A DNA stretch of 64,000 nucleotides from Pseudomonas japonica (GCF_013522925.1 NZ_JAAMQU010000009.1:186001-250000), one strand, 5' to 3'. Counted from the stretch's first letter, positions 36,101-46,046 are shown. Notes: generated from the letters alone by a model not told the origin. Numbers and translations are program-made.

Positions 36101-39100
36101 GACTTCGATGTCAGCCAGGACAGGCTGGACCTCGCGGGCCTGGGCTTCAAGGGGCTTGGCAACGGTTACAACGGTACCCTGCTGGTGCAGTACAACAGCA
36201 GCAATGGCCGCACCTACCTGAAAAGCTACGATGCCGACGCCAGCGGCAACCGCTTCGAGCTCGCGTTGCAGGGCAACTACGCTGCCACCCTCACTGGCGC
36301 GAACGTTATCTTCAACAGCGGCTCGGTACCCGCCAATGCGGCCCCGGTGATCTCCGACCCGCTGCAGGACAGCGCAGCGACCGAAAACAGCCCCTATACC
36401 TACACCCTGTCGCAGACGGCCTTCACCGACGCCGACAGCGATACCCTCACCTACAAAGCCACGCTGCAAGACGGTACCGCCCTGCCCGCCTGGCTGACGT
36501 TCGATGCCAATACCCTGACCTTCAGCGGTACACCGGTGGACGACGCCGCGGGCGCCTATAACGTGCTGGTGACCGCCACCGACCCCAAGGGCGCATCCGC
36601 CAGTGACGTGTTCGCCCTCACCGTAGCCGCCGCGCTCCCCACCACCATCACCGGCACTGCCTCAGGGGAAACCCTGAACGGGACCACCCACAGTGATCTG
36701 ATCCTGGGGCTGGATGGCGCCGATACCCTTAAAGGCAACGCCGGCGCCGATGTGCTGGATGGTGGTGCGGGCCGCGATACGCTTACCGGTGGCGACGGTG
36801 CGGATACCTTCCGCTTCTCGGCACTCACCGACAGCTACCGGGACTACGACACTGGCGGCATTACCGCCAGCGATACCATTACCGACTTCACCGTGGGCGT
36901 GGACAAGATCGACGTGAGCGCGCTGGGCATCCTGGGCCTGGGGGATGGCAGCCACAACACGCTGTACATCACCACCAGCGCCGACGGCAGCAAAACTTAC
37001 ATCAAGTCGGCCGAGTCCGATGCCGACGGCAACCGTTTCGAAGTGACCTTGCAGGGCAATTATTCTTCCACCCTGAGCGCCAGCGACTTTGTGTTTGCCG
37101 AACGCGCCCAGCAAGACATTCTGTTCCTGCCAACCCTGGGGCAATCCAACGCGCGCATGCTGCGCATGACCGATGACGACGACCAGTCTGGCATCACCGA
37201 ACTGGTCAAGGACTTGAGCAAGTACACCACCTATGACGTGCGCAGCCAGTTCACCGACGCCGATGGCAACGGCATCGACATCGCTGTGGGCGGCAGTACG
37301 GTGAACGGCTTGTCGACTGGCAACGAGGAACAGCTGCGGCTGTCGTGGTGGCTGACCGACACCAACCAGCCGGGCCCTGCCCTGCTGCGCGCCGTTGGCC
37401 TGCTGAAAGAACAGCTGGCCAGCCTCACGGCAACCGACAACGTGACCATGGGCATCATCTGGGGCCAAGGCGAAGAAGCCGCCGGGGAAATCGGCCGGTC
37501 GGCTGACGTCGTAGCCGCCACCGCCGCGTACAAAGCCGCCACCTTGAAGGTGTTCGATTACCTGCACGCGCAGCTGGGCGACTTCAAGGTGTACATCATG
37601 GAAACCGGCCACTACGACGCGGACGCCGCGCGAGTGCGTGGCTATGACGAAACCACGATCGCGCAGATCCAGAACGGCCTGGTGGCCGTGCGGGCGACTC
37701 AGGAGGCGATCGCGGCGGAGCGCGCCGACGTAGCGCTGGCGGTGGACTACACCGACCTGCCGTTGCGCGAGGAAGCGGACCCTGTGACCTACCCGGACGA
37801 TGTGTGGCACTTGCATGAAGAGTCCGCCGAAATCGTGGGCCAGCGGCTGGCGGATTACATCGCCTCCGACCTGGGCTTCCAGGGCGATGCGACCGACAAC
37901 CGCACCGCGCAAGATGTGTACGACGAGGTGGCCGCCCAGAAAGGCGGCAACATCCTGGGCACCGACCTGGACGACACATTGGTAGGCAGCGCCTACAACG
38001 ACACGCTGGACGGCGACCTGGGTGCGGACACCATGACCGGAGGCGACGGCAAGGATGTGTATATCGTCGATAACGCCGGTGATGTGGTGATCGAAACCAA
38101 TGCCTCCACCAGCCAGATCGACACCGTGCAGGCCTCGGTGAGCTGGACGCTGGGCAATAACGTGGAATACCTGGTGCTCACCGGCTATTCGGCCATCAAC
38201 GGTACGGGGAATGCGCTGCGCAACTTCATCACCGGCAACGACGCGGCCAACGTGCTAGACGGCAAAGCCGGCGCCGACAGCATGACCGGCGGTGACGGTT
38301 CCGATACCTACTACGTCGACAACGCCGACGACACCACCGTGGAGAAGAACAGCGACAGCGCCACCGGCGGCATCGACACCGTGTACACCAGCCTCGCCAC
38401 CTGGACGCTGAGCAGCAACGTGGAAAACCTGGTGATCAATACCATCGGCGCCGCCAACGGTATCGGCAATGCGCTGGACAACACCTTCGTGGCGGGCGCC
38501 GGTAACAACGTGCTGGATGGCCGCGACGGGATCGACACCGTGTCTTACGCGTACGCCACCCAAGGGATCACCCTGGCCTTGAACACCACTGCCCAGCAGA
38601 ACACCGGTGGTTCGGGGCTGGACACGATCAAGTACATGGAGAACGTGATCGGTAGCCTGTACAACGACAAACTGACCGGCAGCGCTGTGGCTAACGTATT
38701 GGACGGCGGTGCGGGCGACGATGAACTCAATGGCGGTGCCGGTGACGACACCCTGATCGGCGGCGCCGGCAAGGACACCCTCACCGGCGGCACGGGCGCG
38801 GACGTTTACAAGTTCAATGCCTTGGGCGACCTGGGGCTGGGCAACCTGCGCGATGTAATCTCGGGCTTCAAAACCAGCGAAGGCGACAAGATCGACCTCA
38901 GCGGCCTCGATGGCGACACGGCCACCGCAGCCAAGGAAGGCTTCACGTTCATCGGCAGCGCGGCGTTCGACAGCCACAACGCAGCCGGCCAGTTGCGCCT
39001 CGAAAACGGCGTCCTGTACGGCAGCGTGAACGCCGACGCCACTGCCGAGTTTGAAATCCAGTTGGTGGGCGTGACTACGTTGCACCAGAGCGACTTTATG

Positions 39101-39106
39101 GCGTAG
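33200..39106 (+). CDS. psmE: PsmE-like bifunctional mannuronan C5-epimerase / alginate O-acetylhydrolase mosaic protein
   Basis: The product has 1968 residues from ATG 33200; a TTG at 33158 is in frame but the AlgE start MIFNVKDFGAVGDGVTDD argues against it. Domains in order: A-module 1-383 (beta-helix) with all AlgE4 catalytic residues at the same numbers (Tyr149, Asp152, His154 in YGFDPHEQT; Arg195, His196 in NDRHGFNIVTS); R-module 384-540; cadherin-like module 540-645; R-module 651-780; cadherin-like 784-890; R-module 893-1040; cadherin-like 1047-1150; R-module 1151-1302; SGNH esterase 1303-1557 with LGQSNAR (Ser) and DDVWHLHE (Asp/His); then RTX and serralysin-like repeats to 1968. It should convert M to G residues and remove acetyl groups in exported alginate. 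No signal peptide; type I secretion expected. The combination matches P. syringae PsmE as I recall it. Confidence 0.9.
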   Translation: MIFNVKDFGAVGDGVTDDTAAIQATIDAAAAAGGGTVFVPTGTFIVSAGEEPSDGCLMLKSNVYMEGAGAGLTTVKVADGSDTKITGVIRSAYGEETHDFGLSNLTIDGNRDNTTGKIDGWFNGYIPGKDGHDSNVTLSGVEIKDCSGYGFDPHEQTINMLIENCVSHGNGLDGFVADYMIDTKYVNNVAYDNDRHGFNIVTSTNDFTMTGNVAYGNGGNGIVVQRGSENIPSPYDVTIEGGSVYNNGAEGVLVKLSSDVTVTGVNIHDNGGSGVRIYGSTDVTITGNTLTNNGLKAPVPEVVIQSYDDTAGVSGKFFPGSDNLITDNTITGGANSTYGVAERNEDGTDRNTITDNSIANTTKGSTLTYGDGTTVGTTPPDTAPQGTAGDDTLVGTAGNDTLMGLAGADKINGGAGNDIINGGTGVDTLTGGAGADTFAFTDRLDSYRNYNTGGVTAVDLISDFAAGEDHIDLSALGITGLGDGRNGTVYLALNSAGDKTYVKSLEVDANGNRFELALAGNLLNTLKATDFIFATAAPVNHAPVVAAPLADQSATETSPFSYTIPAGAFTDADNDTLTFTATLADGSALPAWLKFDAATRTFSGTPDSNAAGNFNVTVTANDGKAGSVADTFALAVQDTPAAPDTTPKVITGTSGKDALVGGAGDDVLIGGAGSDTLTGGAGADTFRFTSVTDSYRTASTSYADTITDFTVGVDKIDLSGLGYTGLGNGYNGTLLLQYSASANKTYIKNYDADASGQRLELGLTGNLVGTLTASDFILNATPPVNHAPVVAAPLADQSAKEATPFSYVIPATSFTDADNDTLTFIATLADGSALPSWLTFDASTRTFSGTPDLNAAGTFNVTVTASDGKSGTITDTFTLAVEDTPDTGNKVITGTSGKDTLTGTAANEQLLGLAGVDTLNGAGGNDILVGGAGADNLTGGTGADIFRFTNLTDSYRSATTSYSDLITDFDVSQDRLDLAGLGFKGLGNGYNGTLLVQYNSSNGRTYLKSYDADASGNRFELALQGNYAATLTGANVIFNSGSVPANAAPVISDPLQDSAATENSPYTYTLSQTAFTDADSDTLTYKATLQDGTALPAWLTFDANTLTFSGTPVDDAAGAYNVLVTATDPKGASASDVFALTVAAALPTTITGTASGETLNGTTHSDLILGLDGADTLKGNAGADVLDGGAGRDTLTGGDGADTFRFSALTDSYRDYDTGGITASDTITDFTVGVDKIDVSALGILGLGDGSHNTLYITTSADGSKTYIKSAESDADGNRFEVTLQGNYSSTLSASDFVFAERAQQDILFLPTLGQSNARMLRMTDDDDQSGITELVKDLSKYTTYDVRSQFTDADGNGIDIAVGGSTVNGLSTGNEEQLRLSWWLTDTNQPGPALLRAVGLLKEQLASLTATDNVTMGIIWGQGEEAAGEIGRSADVVAATAAYKAATLKVFDYLHAQLGDFKVYIMETGHYDADAARVRGYDETTIAQIQNGLVAVRATQEAIAAERADVALAVDYTDLPLREEADPVTYPDDVWHLHEESAEIVGQRLADYIASDLGFQGDATDNRTAQDVYDEVAAQKGGNILGTDLDDTLVGSAYNDTLDGDLGADTMTGGDGKDVYIVDNAGDVVIETNASTSQIDTVQASVSWTLGNNVEYLVLTGYSAINGTGNALRNFITGNDAANVLDGKAGADSMTGGDGSDTYYVDNADDTTVEKNSDSATGGIDTVYTSLATWTLSSNVENLVINTIGAANGIGNALDNTFVAGAGNNVLDGRDGIDTVSYAYATQGITLALNTTAQQNTGGSGLDTIKYMENVIGSLYNDKLTGSAVANVLDGGAGDDELNGGAGDDTLIGGAGKDTLTGGTGADVYKFNALGDLGLGNLRDVISGFKTSEGDKIDLSGLDGDTATAAKEGFTFIGSAAFDSHNAAGQLRLENGVLYGSVNADATAEFEIQLVGVTTLHQSDFMA

Positions 39107-39120
39107 CAACCGGCGTAACT

Positions 39121-39155
39121 GTTCTCGGGTCGGCACTGGCTGCCAGCCCGGGAAC
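39121..39155 (+). terminator. Long hairpin downstream of the PsmE-like gene
   Basis: GTTCTCGGGTCGGCA (39121-39135) pairs with TGCCAGCCCGGGAAC (39141-39155) around a 5-base loop. There is one mismatch and two G-U pairs. It begins 14 bases after the stop codon. No U-run follows, so it may act as a Rho-type end or protect the mRNA 3' end. Confidence 0.5.
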
Positions 39156-39208
39156 GGACGGCCTGTTTGTAGCACCCGCTGCCCGCTGGAAGCAGTGGCT
39201 TGGTATGC

Positions 39209-39242
39209 CCCTCCTCTCCTCCTCTCCTCCTCGCCTCCTCGC
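39209..39242. repeat. CCT/CTC low-complexity pyrimidine tract
   Basis: About 34 bases are nearly pure pyrimidine with only two G interruptions, built from repeated CTCCT units. The complementary strand is an AGG-rich purine tract. It lies in the gap after the epimerase gene. Confidence 0.7.
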
Positions 39243-39317
39243 CTTATCTCTGAGCCCGACACTAATGGCTCCGCGCCATATAGCCGTCGAGCAATCAAAC
39301 GCGCGTTCGACAAATTA

Positions 39318-39344
39318 TTGACTTTATTTTGAACTTTTTAATAA
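39318..39344 (+). promoter_or_regulatory. Candidate promoter of the small secreted protein gene
   Basis: TTGACT (39318-39323) and TAATAA (39339-39344) lie in an AT-rich island about 80 bases before the GTG start at 39422. The spacer is only 15 bp, so the pair is uncertain. Confidence 0.3.
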
Positions 39345-39421
39345 AGCGTCAAAAACCTCTACGCAGAGGGCTCGGGGGCAGGTATCATCTTGCCATCATT
39401 CGATTCCCAAGGAGGGAGAAC

Positions 39422-39793
39422 GTGAACTCGAAAATAGTAGCGCTGGTGGCTCTAAGTGCGTTTGTCTCTTCTGCCGGTGCAGCCGACTTGAGGTTACGCA
39501 ACGTGCAGTTGGTGGATGCCGGGCACGTCACGAGCATCGTTGGAACCGTGGTCAACGCTTCGGACCATATGGTGAAGGGTGGCTATCTGGACCTCGAAAT
39601 TACCCGCAAAGGCAAGGTTGTCGCCCGGGAAACGGTTGAAGTCCCGGATATGGATGCAGGCCAGGCCTGGCGTATCTGGCAACCCGTTCAACACGATGAT
39701 TCTTCTGCTGGGGTTGCGGTTCGCGCACGCGATCCTGGTATGCGCGTAACCGGCTCTGTCGTTCCTTACCCAGGCACCGTAGTGGCGCAGTAA
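39422..39793 (+). CDS. Small exported protein of unknown function
   Basis: The GTG at 39422 is preceded by AAGGAGGG, a strong ribosome-binding site, which decides the start over upstream in-frame codons. The product has 123 residues with a clear signal peptide, MNSKIVALVALSAFVSSAGA, cleaved before ADLRLRN. The mature part is a beta-rich domain of about 100 residues: VQLVDAGHVTSIVGTVVNASDHMVKGGYLDLEITRKGKVVARETVEVPDMDAGQAWRIWQPV. The pattern of 'new variant of itself, no cysteines, a GTVVN strand' resembles FxLYD-type Ig-like modules, but I do not recognise the family with confidence. It is probably periplasmic. Confidence 0.75.
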   Translation: MNSKIVALVALSAFVSSAGAADLRLRNVQLVDAGHVTSIVGTVVNASDHMVKGGYLDLEITRKGKVVARETVEVPDMDAGQAWRIWQPVQHDDSSAGVAVRARDPGMRVTGSVVPYPGTVVAQ

Positions 39794-39875
39794 CCCGCCT
39801 GTACCTTCAGCGGCCTGACGATCAGGCCTGCTCAGCCAGAGATCCCTGGAAGATCCCGCCGTAACAATGGAATGA

Positions 39876-40157
39876 ATGACCATGCCTTTAGCCGCGATCA
39901 TGTACGTCAGCCTCTGCGCTTCCCCTGGCCATTGCGAGCCACGGCAAATAGCCTACAAGCCCAGCTCGGGCTCTGCACGCGAAGAGCAGATGCGTGAATG
40001 TGAAGATGCCAAGCGAAACATAACGCTGTACCAGAACGACCCCACGCGCGTTTACGTGTGCGAATACAAGAAAAAGCAAGTAATGGCCAACGCCGCCCCG
40101 GCTACAGACAGCGAAGCCTCTCGTCAGCACCACGCGAATGTCGCTGCTGCCGACTAG
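39876..40157 (+). CDS. Hypothetical small protein with four cysteines
   Basis: The 93-residue frame starts MTMPLAAIMYVSLCASPGHCEPRQIAYKPSSGSAREEQMRECEDAKRNITLYQNDPTRVYVCEYKKKQ. A hydrophobic start is followed by a polar domain with paired cysteines (MRECEDAK...VYVCEYKK), suggesting a small disulfide-containing protein. There is no standard signal peptide and the ribosome-binding site is weak. It lies 82 bases after the small exported protein. It could be real because of its coherent composition, but I do not recognise it. Confidence 0.5.
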   Translation: MTMPLAAIMYVSLCASPGHCEPRQIAYKPSSGSAREEQMRECEDAKRNITLYQNDPTRVYVCEYKKKQVMANAAPATDSEASRQHHANVAAAD

Positions 40158-41964
<1,807 letters not shown>

Positions 41965-41984
41965 TCACCCCTGGAGAGAACGAC

Positions 41985-43013
41985 ATGCTGGATATCGATA
42001 AAAGCACCGTGGATTTTCTGGTCACCGAGAACATGGTTCAGGAGGTCCAGAAGGTGCTGGCCGTGGACGTACCCAAGGTCAAGGCCATCGTCGAGCAGAT
42101 GCTCGCCCGCGGCGTGGACCGCTTCTATTTCGTGGCCTGTGGCTCGCCGCTTAACGCCGCGCAAACCGCCAAACATTTGGTGGACCGTTATTCGGGTTTG
42201 CAGTGCATGGCTTATTCGGGCTGGGAATTCTGCGACAACACCCCTCACCGGCTGGACGAGCGCTGCGCGGTGATCGGTGTGTCGGATTACGGCAAGACCG
42301 AAGAGGTGATCGAGGCGCTGCGGATCGCCAAGGCGCGCGGCGCGCTGACCGCAGCGTTCACCAAGCGCCCCGACAGCCCCATCACCGAAGTGGCGGAACA
42401 GGTAGTGGCCTATGAGGCCGACTGCATCTGGGAAATCCACCTGCTGCTTTGCTACACCGTGGCACTGGAGATGATCAACCGGCTGGAGCCCACCCCCCAC
42501 CCCGACGTCGCCCGGATTGCCCGTGAGCTTCAGCAACTGCCGACGGTACTGGGGGAACTGGTGCGGGGTTGGGAAGAAAAAGGCCGTGCGCTGGGCGAGC
42601 GCGCTGCCGCCTGGCCCATGATCTACACCGTTGCGGCCGGCCCATTGCGGCCGCTGGCCTACAAGGAAGGCATCGTGACCCTGATGGAATTCACCTGGAC
42701 CCATGGCAGCGTGCTGGAGAGTGGTGAGTTCCGCCATGGGCCGCTGGAAGTGGTCGAGCCCGGCGTGCCTTTCCTGTTCCTGCTGGGTACCGATGAAAGC
42801 CGCCATACCACTGAACGCGCCATCAAATTCGTGAAGCAATACACCGACGCCGTGATCGTGGTGGACTACGCCGAGATCAGCCACGGCTTGCACCCTTGGC
42901 TCGCGCCCTTCCTGATGTTCGTGCCGATGGAATGGCTGTGCTACTACCTCTCGATCTACAAGGACCATAACCCGGACGACCGCCGCTACTACGGTGGCCT
43001 GGTGCAGTACTAA
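41985..43013 (+). CDS. frlB: Fructoselysine-6-phosphate deglycase (SIS domain)
   Basis: The 342-residue cytoplasmic protein starts MLDIDKSTVDFLVTENMVQEVQK, which matches almost residue for residue what I recall of E. coli FrlB. Other near-identical stretches are VACGSPLNAAQTAKHL, GWEFCDNTPHRLD, VIGVSDYGKTEEVIEAL, MIYTVAAGPLRPLAYKEGIVTLMEFTWTHG and ESGEFRHGPLE. It contains two SIS domains of the glutamine-fructose-6-phosphate isomerase type. It splits fructoselysine-6-phosphate into lysine and glucose-6-phosphate. ATG 41985 follows GGAGAGAACGAC. The strong similarity to an enteric protein suggests horizontal transfer of the operon. Confidence 0.93.
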   Translation: MLDIDKSTVDFLVTENMVQEVQKVLAVDVPKVKAIVEQMLARGVDRFYFVACGSPLNAAQTAKHLVDRYSGLQCMAYSGWEFCDNTPHRLDERCAVIGVSDYGKTEEVIEALRIAKARGALTAAFTKRPDSPITEVAEQVVAYEADCIWEIHLLLCYTVALEMINRLEPTPHPDVARIARELQQLPTVLGELVRGWEEKGRALGERAAAWPMIYTVAAGPLRPLAYKEGIVTLMEFTWTHGSVLESGEFRHGPLEVVEPGVPFLFLLGTDESRHTTERAIKFVKQYTDAVIVVDYAEISHGLHPWLAPFLMFVPMEWLCYYLSIYKDHNPDDRRYYGGLVQY

Positions 43014-43069
43014 GGGGGCTCGGGGCGGCGTGGGTCGCCCCGTATCTTTTCCGCGAGGGGGGAACAGTC

Positions 43070-43858
43070 ATGAAAAGCCTGGTAACGGTTGGGGATAACT
43101 GTATCGACGTGTACCCGGCGTTGGGCCGAGGGTTTTCGGGGGGCAATGCGGTCAACGTCGCGGTGCACTGCAGCCGGCATGGGTTAAGCCCTGCCTATGT
43201 GGGCTGGGTGGGCGAGGACGACTATGGCCGGCAGTTGCGCCGTGAGATGGCGGCTGAAGGGGTGGATGTGAGCCACGTGCACAGCCAGCCTGGCAGCACC
43301 GCGCAAACGTTCGTGGAGCTGCAGGGCAGCGATCGCGTGCTGGGCGATTACCATGAGGGCGTGATGAGCAGCTTTTATCTGACCGATGAAGACCTGGCCT
43401 GGATCGCACGGTTCGACATGGTGCACGCCGGCATCTGGGGCCATGTGGAGCCTTACCTGCCCACGCTTAAATCGTGGAACAAAATCATCAGCTTTGATTT
43501 CGCCGACAAGTGGGACAGCCCGCTATGGGGCACGTTACCGCCAAACCTGGATTACGTATTCGCCTCGGCGCACGAGGACACGCCTCAGCTGCGCGCTCGC
43601 TTGCGCGAAGTGGCGTGCATGGGAGCAGGCACTGTGATCGCCACGCTCGGTGCCGGAGGTAGCCTGGCCTATCACGGTGAGCGGTTCTACCACCAGTGCG
43701 CGCTCCCCGTGAACATCGTCGACACCATGGGCGCCGGTGACGCCTTTATTGCCGGCTTTCTAAGCGCAGTCGCCAAGGGTGCTGCTCTCGAGGAGGCTAT
43801 GAGGCAAGGGGCCTGTGGCGCAGCGTTGACCTTGCAGTGCCAGGGCGCCTGGGGCTGA
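43070..43858 (+). CDS. frlD: Fructoselysine 6-kinase (PfkB family)
   Basis: The 262-residue protein starts MKSLVTVGDNCIDVYPALGRGFSGGNAVNVAVHCSRHG and keeps the PfkB signatures GGNAVNVA and DTMGAGDAFIAGFL, where Asp of GAGD is the catalytic base. DRVLGDYHEGVM, VHAGIWGHVEPYLP and FDFADKWDSPLW match the E. coli FrlD sequence I recall. It phosphorylates fructoselysine to provide the substrate of FrlB. It lies 56 bases after frlB. frlC, the psicoselysine epimerase, is absent. Confidence 0.93.
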   Translation: MKSLVTVGDNCIDVYPALGRGFSGGNAVNVAVHCSRHGLSPAYVGWVGEDDYGRQLRREMAAEGVDVSHVHSQPGSTAQTFVELQGSDRVLGDYHEGVMSSFYLTDEDLAWIARFDMVHAGIWGHVEPYLPTLKSWNKIISFDFADKWDSPLWGTLPPNLDYVFASAHEDTPQLRARLREVACMGAGTVIATLGAGGSLAYHGERFYHQCALPVNIVDTMGAGDAFIAGFLSAVAKGAALEEAMRQGACGAALTLQCQGAWG

Positions 43859-43939
43859 ACGCCGGCCGGGGAAAAACTGGCGGCAAGGGCGCCGGCCTTT
43901 ATACTGGCCGTTGTGTTCGTGATCCAACAAGGATGGTCC

Positions 43940-44671
43940 ATGCCCAGCTTGCAACGCAACTCGTCCCAGCGGCTTTACGCGGTGGTCCGCCAGCGGATAC
44001 TCGAGGCCATCGAGCAGGGCGTGTACCCGGTGGACGGGCAGATCCCCACAGAGCCCGAACTGTGTGAACTGCACGGCGTGAGCCGGATTACCGTGCGCAA
44101 AGCCATTACCGACCTGGTGAAAACAGGTGTGCTCACCCGGCTGCAAGGCAAAGGCACTTTTGTGCAAGGCCGAAAGGTAGAGAACGCCCTGCTCACCGTC
44201 AGCGGCTTTACCGATTTCGGCGTGGCCCAGGGCAAGAACACTCGTGAAGAAGTGATCAAGCAGGAACTGATCCCGGTTGACGACTATGCCCAGCGGCTGG
44301 ACGTGCCCGACGGTGGGCGGCTGTTCAAGCTGGTGCGGGTGATGTACCTCGAAGACGAGCCGCTGTTCATCGACCATTCCTACATTCCTTTGGCTCGCTA
44401 CCCAGAGTTCGACCAGCGCTACCGACCCGGGGGCTCCACGTACCAGCTGTTCGATGAAGGCTATGAAACCTGCGTGCGCAGCGACCGCAAGCTCATAGAC
44501 ATCTACACCGCCACCAAGGCCGAGGCCAGGTGGCTGGGCTGCGAACTTGGCGAGCCGCTGTTCCGCATCAGCAAAACCGCCTACGACCAGGACGGCCGCC
44601 CCGTGCACTGCTCCGAACTGTATTGCCGAGCCAACCGCGTGAGCCTGACGATCGACAATACACACCGGTAG
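43940..44671 (+). CDS. frlR: GntR/HutC family repressor of the frl operon
   Basis: The 243-residue protein starts at ATG 43940, seven bases after AAGGA. QRLYAVVRQRILEAIEQGVYPVDGQIPTEPELCELHGVSRITVRKAITDLVKTGVLTRLQGKGTFVQ is a GntR winged helix. The C-terminal UTRA domain, typical of HutC-type sensors, includes LFKLVRVMYLEDEPLFIDHSYIPLARYP and ends with SELYCRANRVSLTIDNTHR. It occupies the frlR position of the E. coli operon and probably responds to a phosphorylated Amadori product. Confidence 0.88.
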   Translation: MPSLQRNSSQRLYAVVRQRILEAIEQGVYPVDGQIPTEPELCELHGVSRITVRKAITDLVKTGVLTRLQGKGTFVQGRKVENALLTVSGFTDFGVAQGKNTREEVIKQELIPVDDYAQRLDVPDGGRLFKLVRVMYLEDEPLFIDHSYIPLARYPEFDQRYRPGGSTYQLFDEGYETCVRSDRKLIDIYTATKAEARWLGCELGEPLFRISKTAYDQDGRPVHCSELYCRANRVSLTIDNTHR

Positions 44672-44756
44672 TGAAGGCGCCGTAGCTGGTCGTTCCGTAG
44701 CAGCACGCCTTGGCGGCGACCGGGCCGGCAGGCCCGTAGATTCGGTGGTACGCCAG

Positions 44757-44769
44757 TCGCGGGCAAGCC
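44757..44769 (-). repeat. REP-like fragment between frlR and codA
   Basis: TCGCGGGCAAGCC within a GC-rich palindromic stretch (44720-44790) is the tail half of a Pseudomonas REP. It lies between convergent genes and may also assist termination. Confidence 0.4.
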
Positions 44770-44801
44770 GGCGCGGCCCGGCCCGGCGGCTACTCTCGCA
44801 T

Positions 44802-46046
44802 TCAACCCCCGAACCGCTCCACCCACGCCGGGGTGCGTTGCATCAGCACCTTGCCGCCGCGGATCGAGGTGAGCACCTGCCCCTGGCTGCGGACCATTTC
44901 GTAGTCGTCCGGGGCAGACAGGATCACCAGGTTCGCCGGGCGGCCCACTTCAAGCCCGTAGCGCTCGCCCAGGTGCAGGGTGCGTGCGCTGTTGTCGGTG
45001 ATCAGGTCGAGCGACCGCTTGAGGTCTTCGTAGCCAAGCATGTGGCAGATGTGCAGGCCCGCTTCGAGGATGCGCACGATATTGCCGTTGCCCAGCGGGT
45101 ACCACGGATCAACGATCGAGTCCTGGCCGAAGCAGATGTTCATGCCGGCGCGGTCGATCTCGGCCACCCGGGTAACGCCGCGGCGTTTCGGGTACGTGTC
45201 AAAACGCCCTTGCAAGTGAATGCTTTCCGTAGGGCAAGAGACGAAGTTGATCTTCGAGGCCTTGAGCAACCGGAACAGCTTGGAGCAATAGGCGTTGTCG
45301 TACGAGCCCATGGCCACGGTGTGGCTGGCCGTCACCTTTTCGCCCATCTCCCGCACCCGGGCCTCTTCGGCCAGCACTTCGAGAAACCGCGATTGTGGGT
45401 CGTCGGTTTCATCGCAATGCACGTCCACCAGGCAACCGGTGCGCTCGGCCAGGTCCATCAGGAACTTCACCGATTCCACGCCCTGATCCCGAGTGTTTTC
45501 GAAATGCGGGATACCCCCTACCACATCCGCGCCCATGGCGATCGCTTCGGTCATCAAGGCGCGGCCGTTTTTGAAGGACTCGATGCCTTCCTGGGGAAAC
45601 GCCACGATCTGCAGGTCGATCAGGTGCCGCGCCTCCTCACGCACCTCCAGCATGGCTTTGAGCGCGGCGAAGGAAGGGTCGGTGACGTCCACATGGGTAC
45701 GTACATGCTGGATGCCATGGTCTACCAGCATGTCGATGGTGCGCCGCGCACGGACCTTGGTGTCCTCGTGGGTCACCACCGCCTTGCGTTCGGCCCAGCG
45801 CTCGATGCCCTCGAACAAGGTACCGCTCATGTTCCAGGCCGGCTCACCCGCGGTCAGGGTAGCGTCGAGGTGAATATGCGGCTCGACGAAGGGCGCGGTG
45901 ACTAGGTTCTGGCCAGCGTCCAGGTCGCTGCCGTCGTTCGGCTGGATTGCCGCGGGTTGGGAAACGATGGCCGCAATCCGCTCGCCGTCGAGTTCAATGC
46001 GATACAGGCCACTTTTGCCACGCAGGCGGGCGTTGAAAATATTCAT
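44802..46046 (-). CDS. codA: Cytosine deaminase-like amidohydrolase (CodA family)
   Basis: From ATG 46046 (AAGGAG, 5-base spacing) the product has 414 residues. Metal-binding FVEPHIHLDATLTAGEPAWNMSGTLFEGIERWAERKA is the CodA N-terminal block. VDVHCDETDDPQSRF holds the His and catalytic Glu, and VTASHTVAM the next His. The fourth motif reads CFGQDSIVDPWYPLGNGN, where E. coli CodA has CFGHDDVFDPWYPLG. The metal Asp is kept, but the following Asp, important for cytosine specificity, is Ser, and His is Gln. The substrate may therefore differ from cytosine, for example another pyrimidine or creatinine-like ring. It is the last gene of the codB-pucR-codA operon. Confidence 0.87.
   Translation of the reverse strand: MNIFNARLRGKSGLYRIELDGERIAAIVSQPAAIQPNDGSDLDAGQNLVTAPFVEPHIHLDATLTAGEPAWNMSGTLFEGIERWAERKAVVTHEDTKVRARRTIDMLVDHGIQHVRTHVDVTDPSFAALKAMLEVREEARHLIDLQIVAFPQEGIESFKNGRALMTEAIAMGADVVGGIPHFENTRDQGVESVKFLMDLAERTGCLVDVHCDETDDPQSRFLEVLAEEARVREMGEKVTASHTVAMGSYDNAYCSKLFRLLKASKINFVSCPTESIHLQGRFDTYPKRRGVTRVAEIDRAGMNICFGQDSIVDPWYPLGNGNIVRILEAGLHICHMLGYEDLKRSLDLITDNSARTLHLGERYGLEVGRPANLVILSAPDDYEMVRSQGQVLTSIRGGKVLMQRTPAWVERFGG

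Noticed and set aside
34350..39000. Regular DNA-level repetition in the epimerase gene considered as CRISPR or tandem satellite
   Set aside because: The periodicity follows 27-base RTX nonapeptide codons and 300-400-base protein modules in one open frame; there are no spacers.
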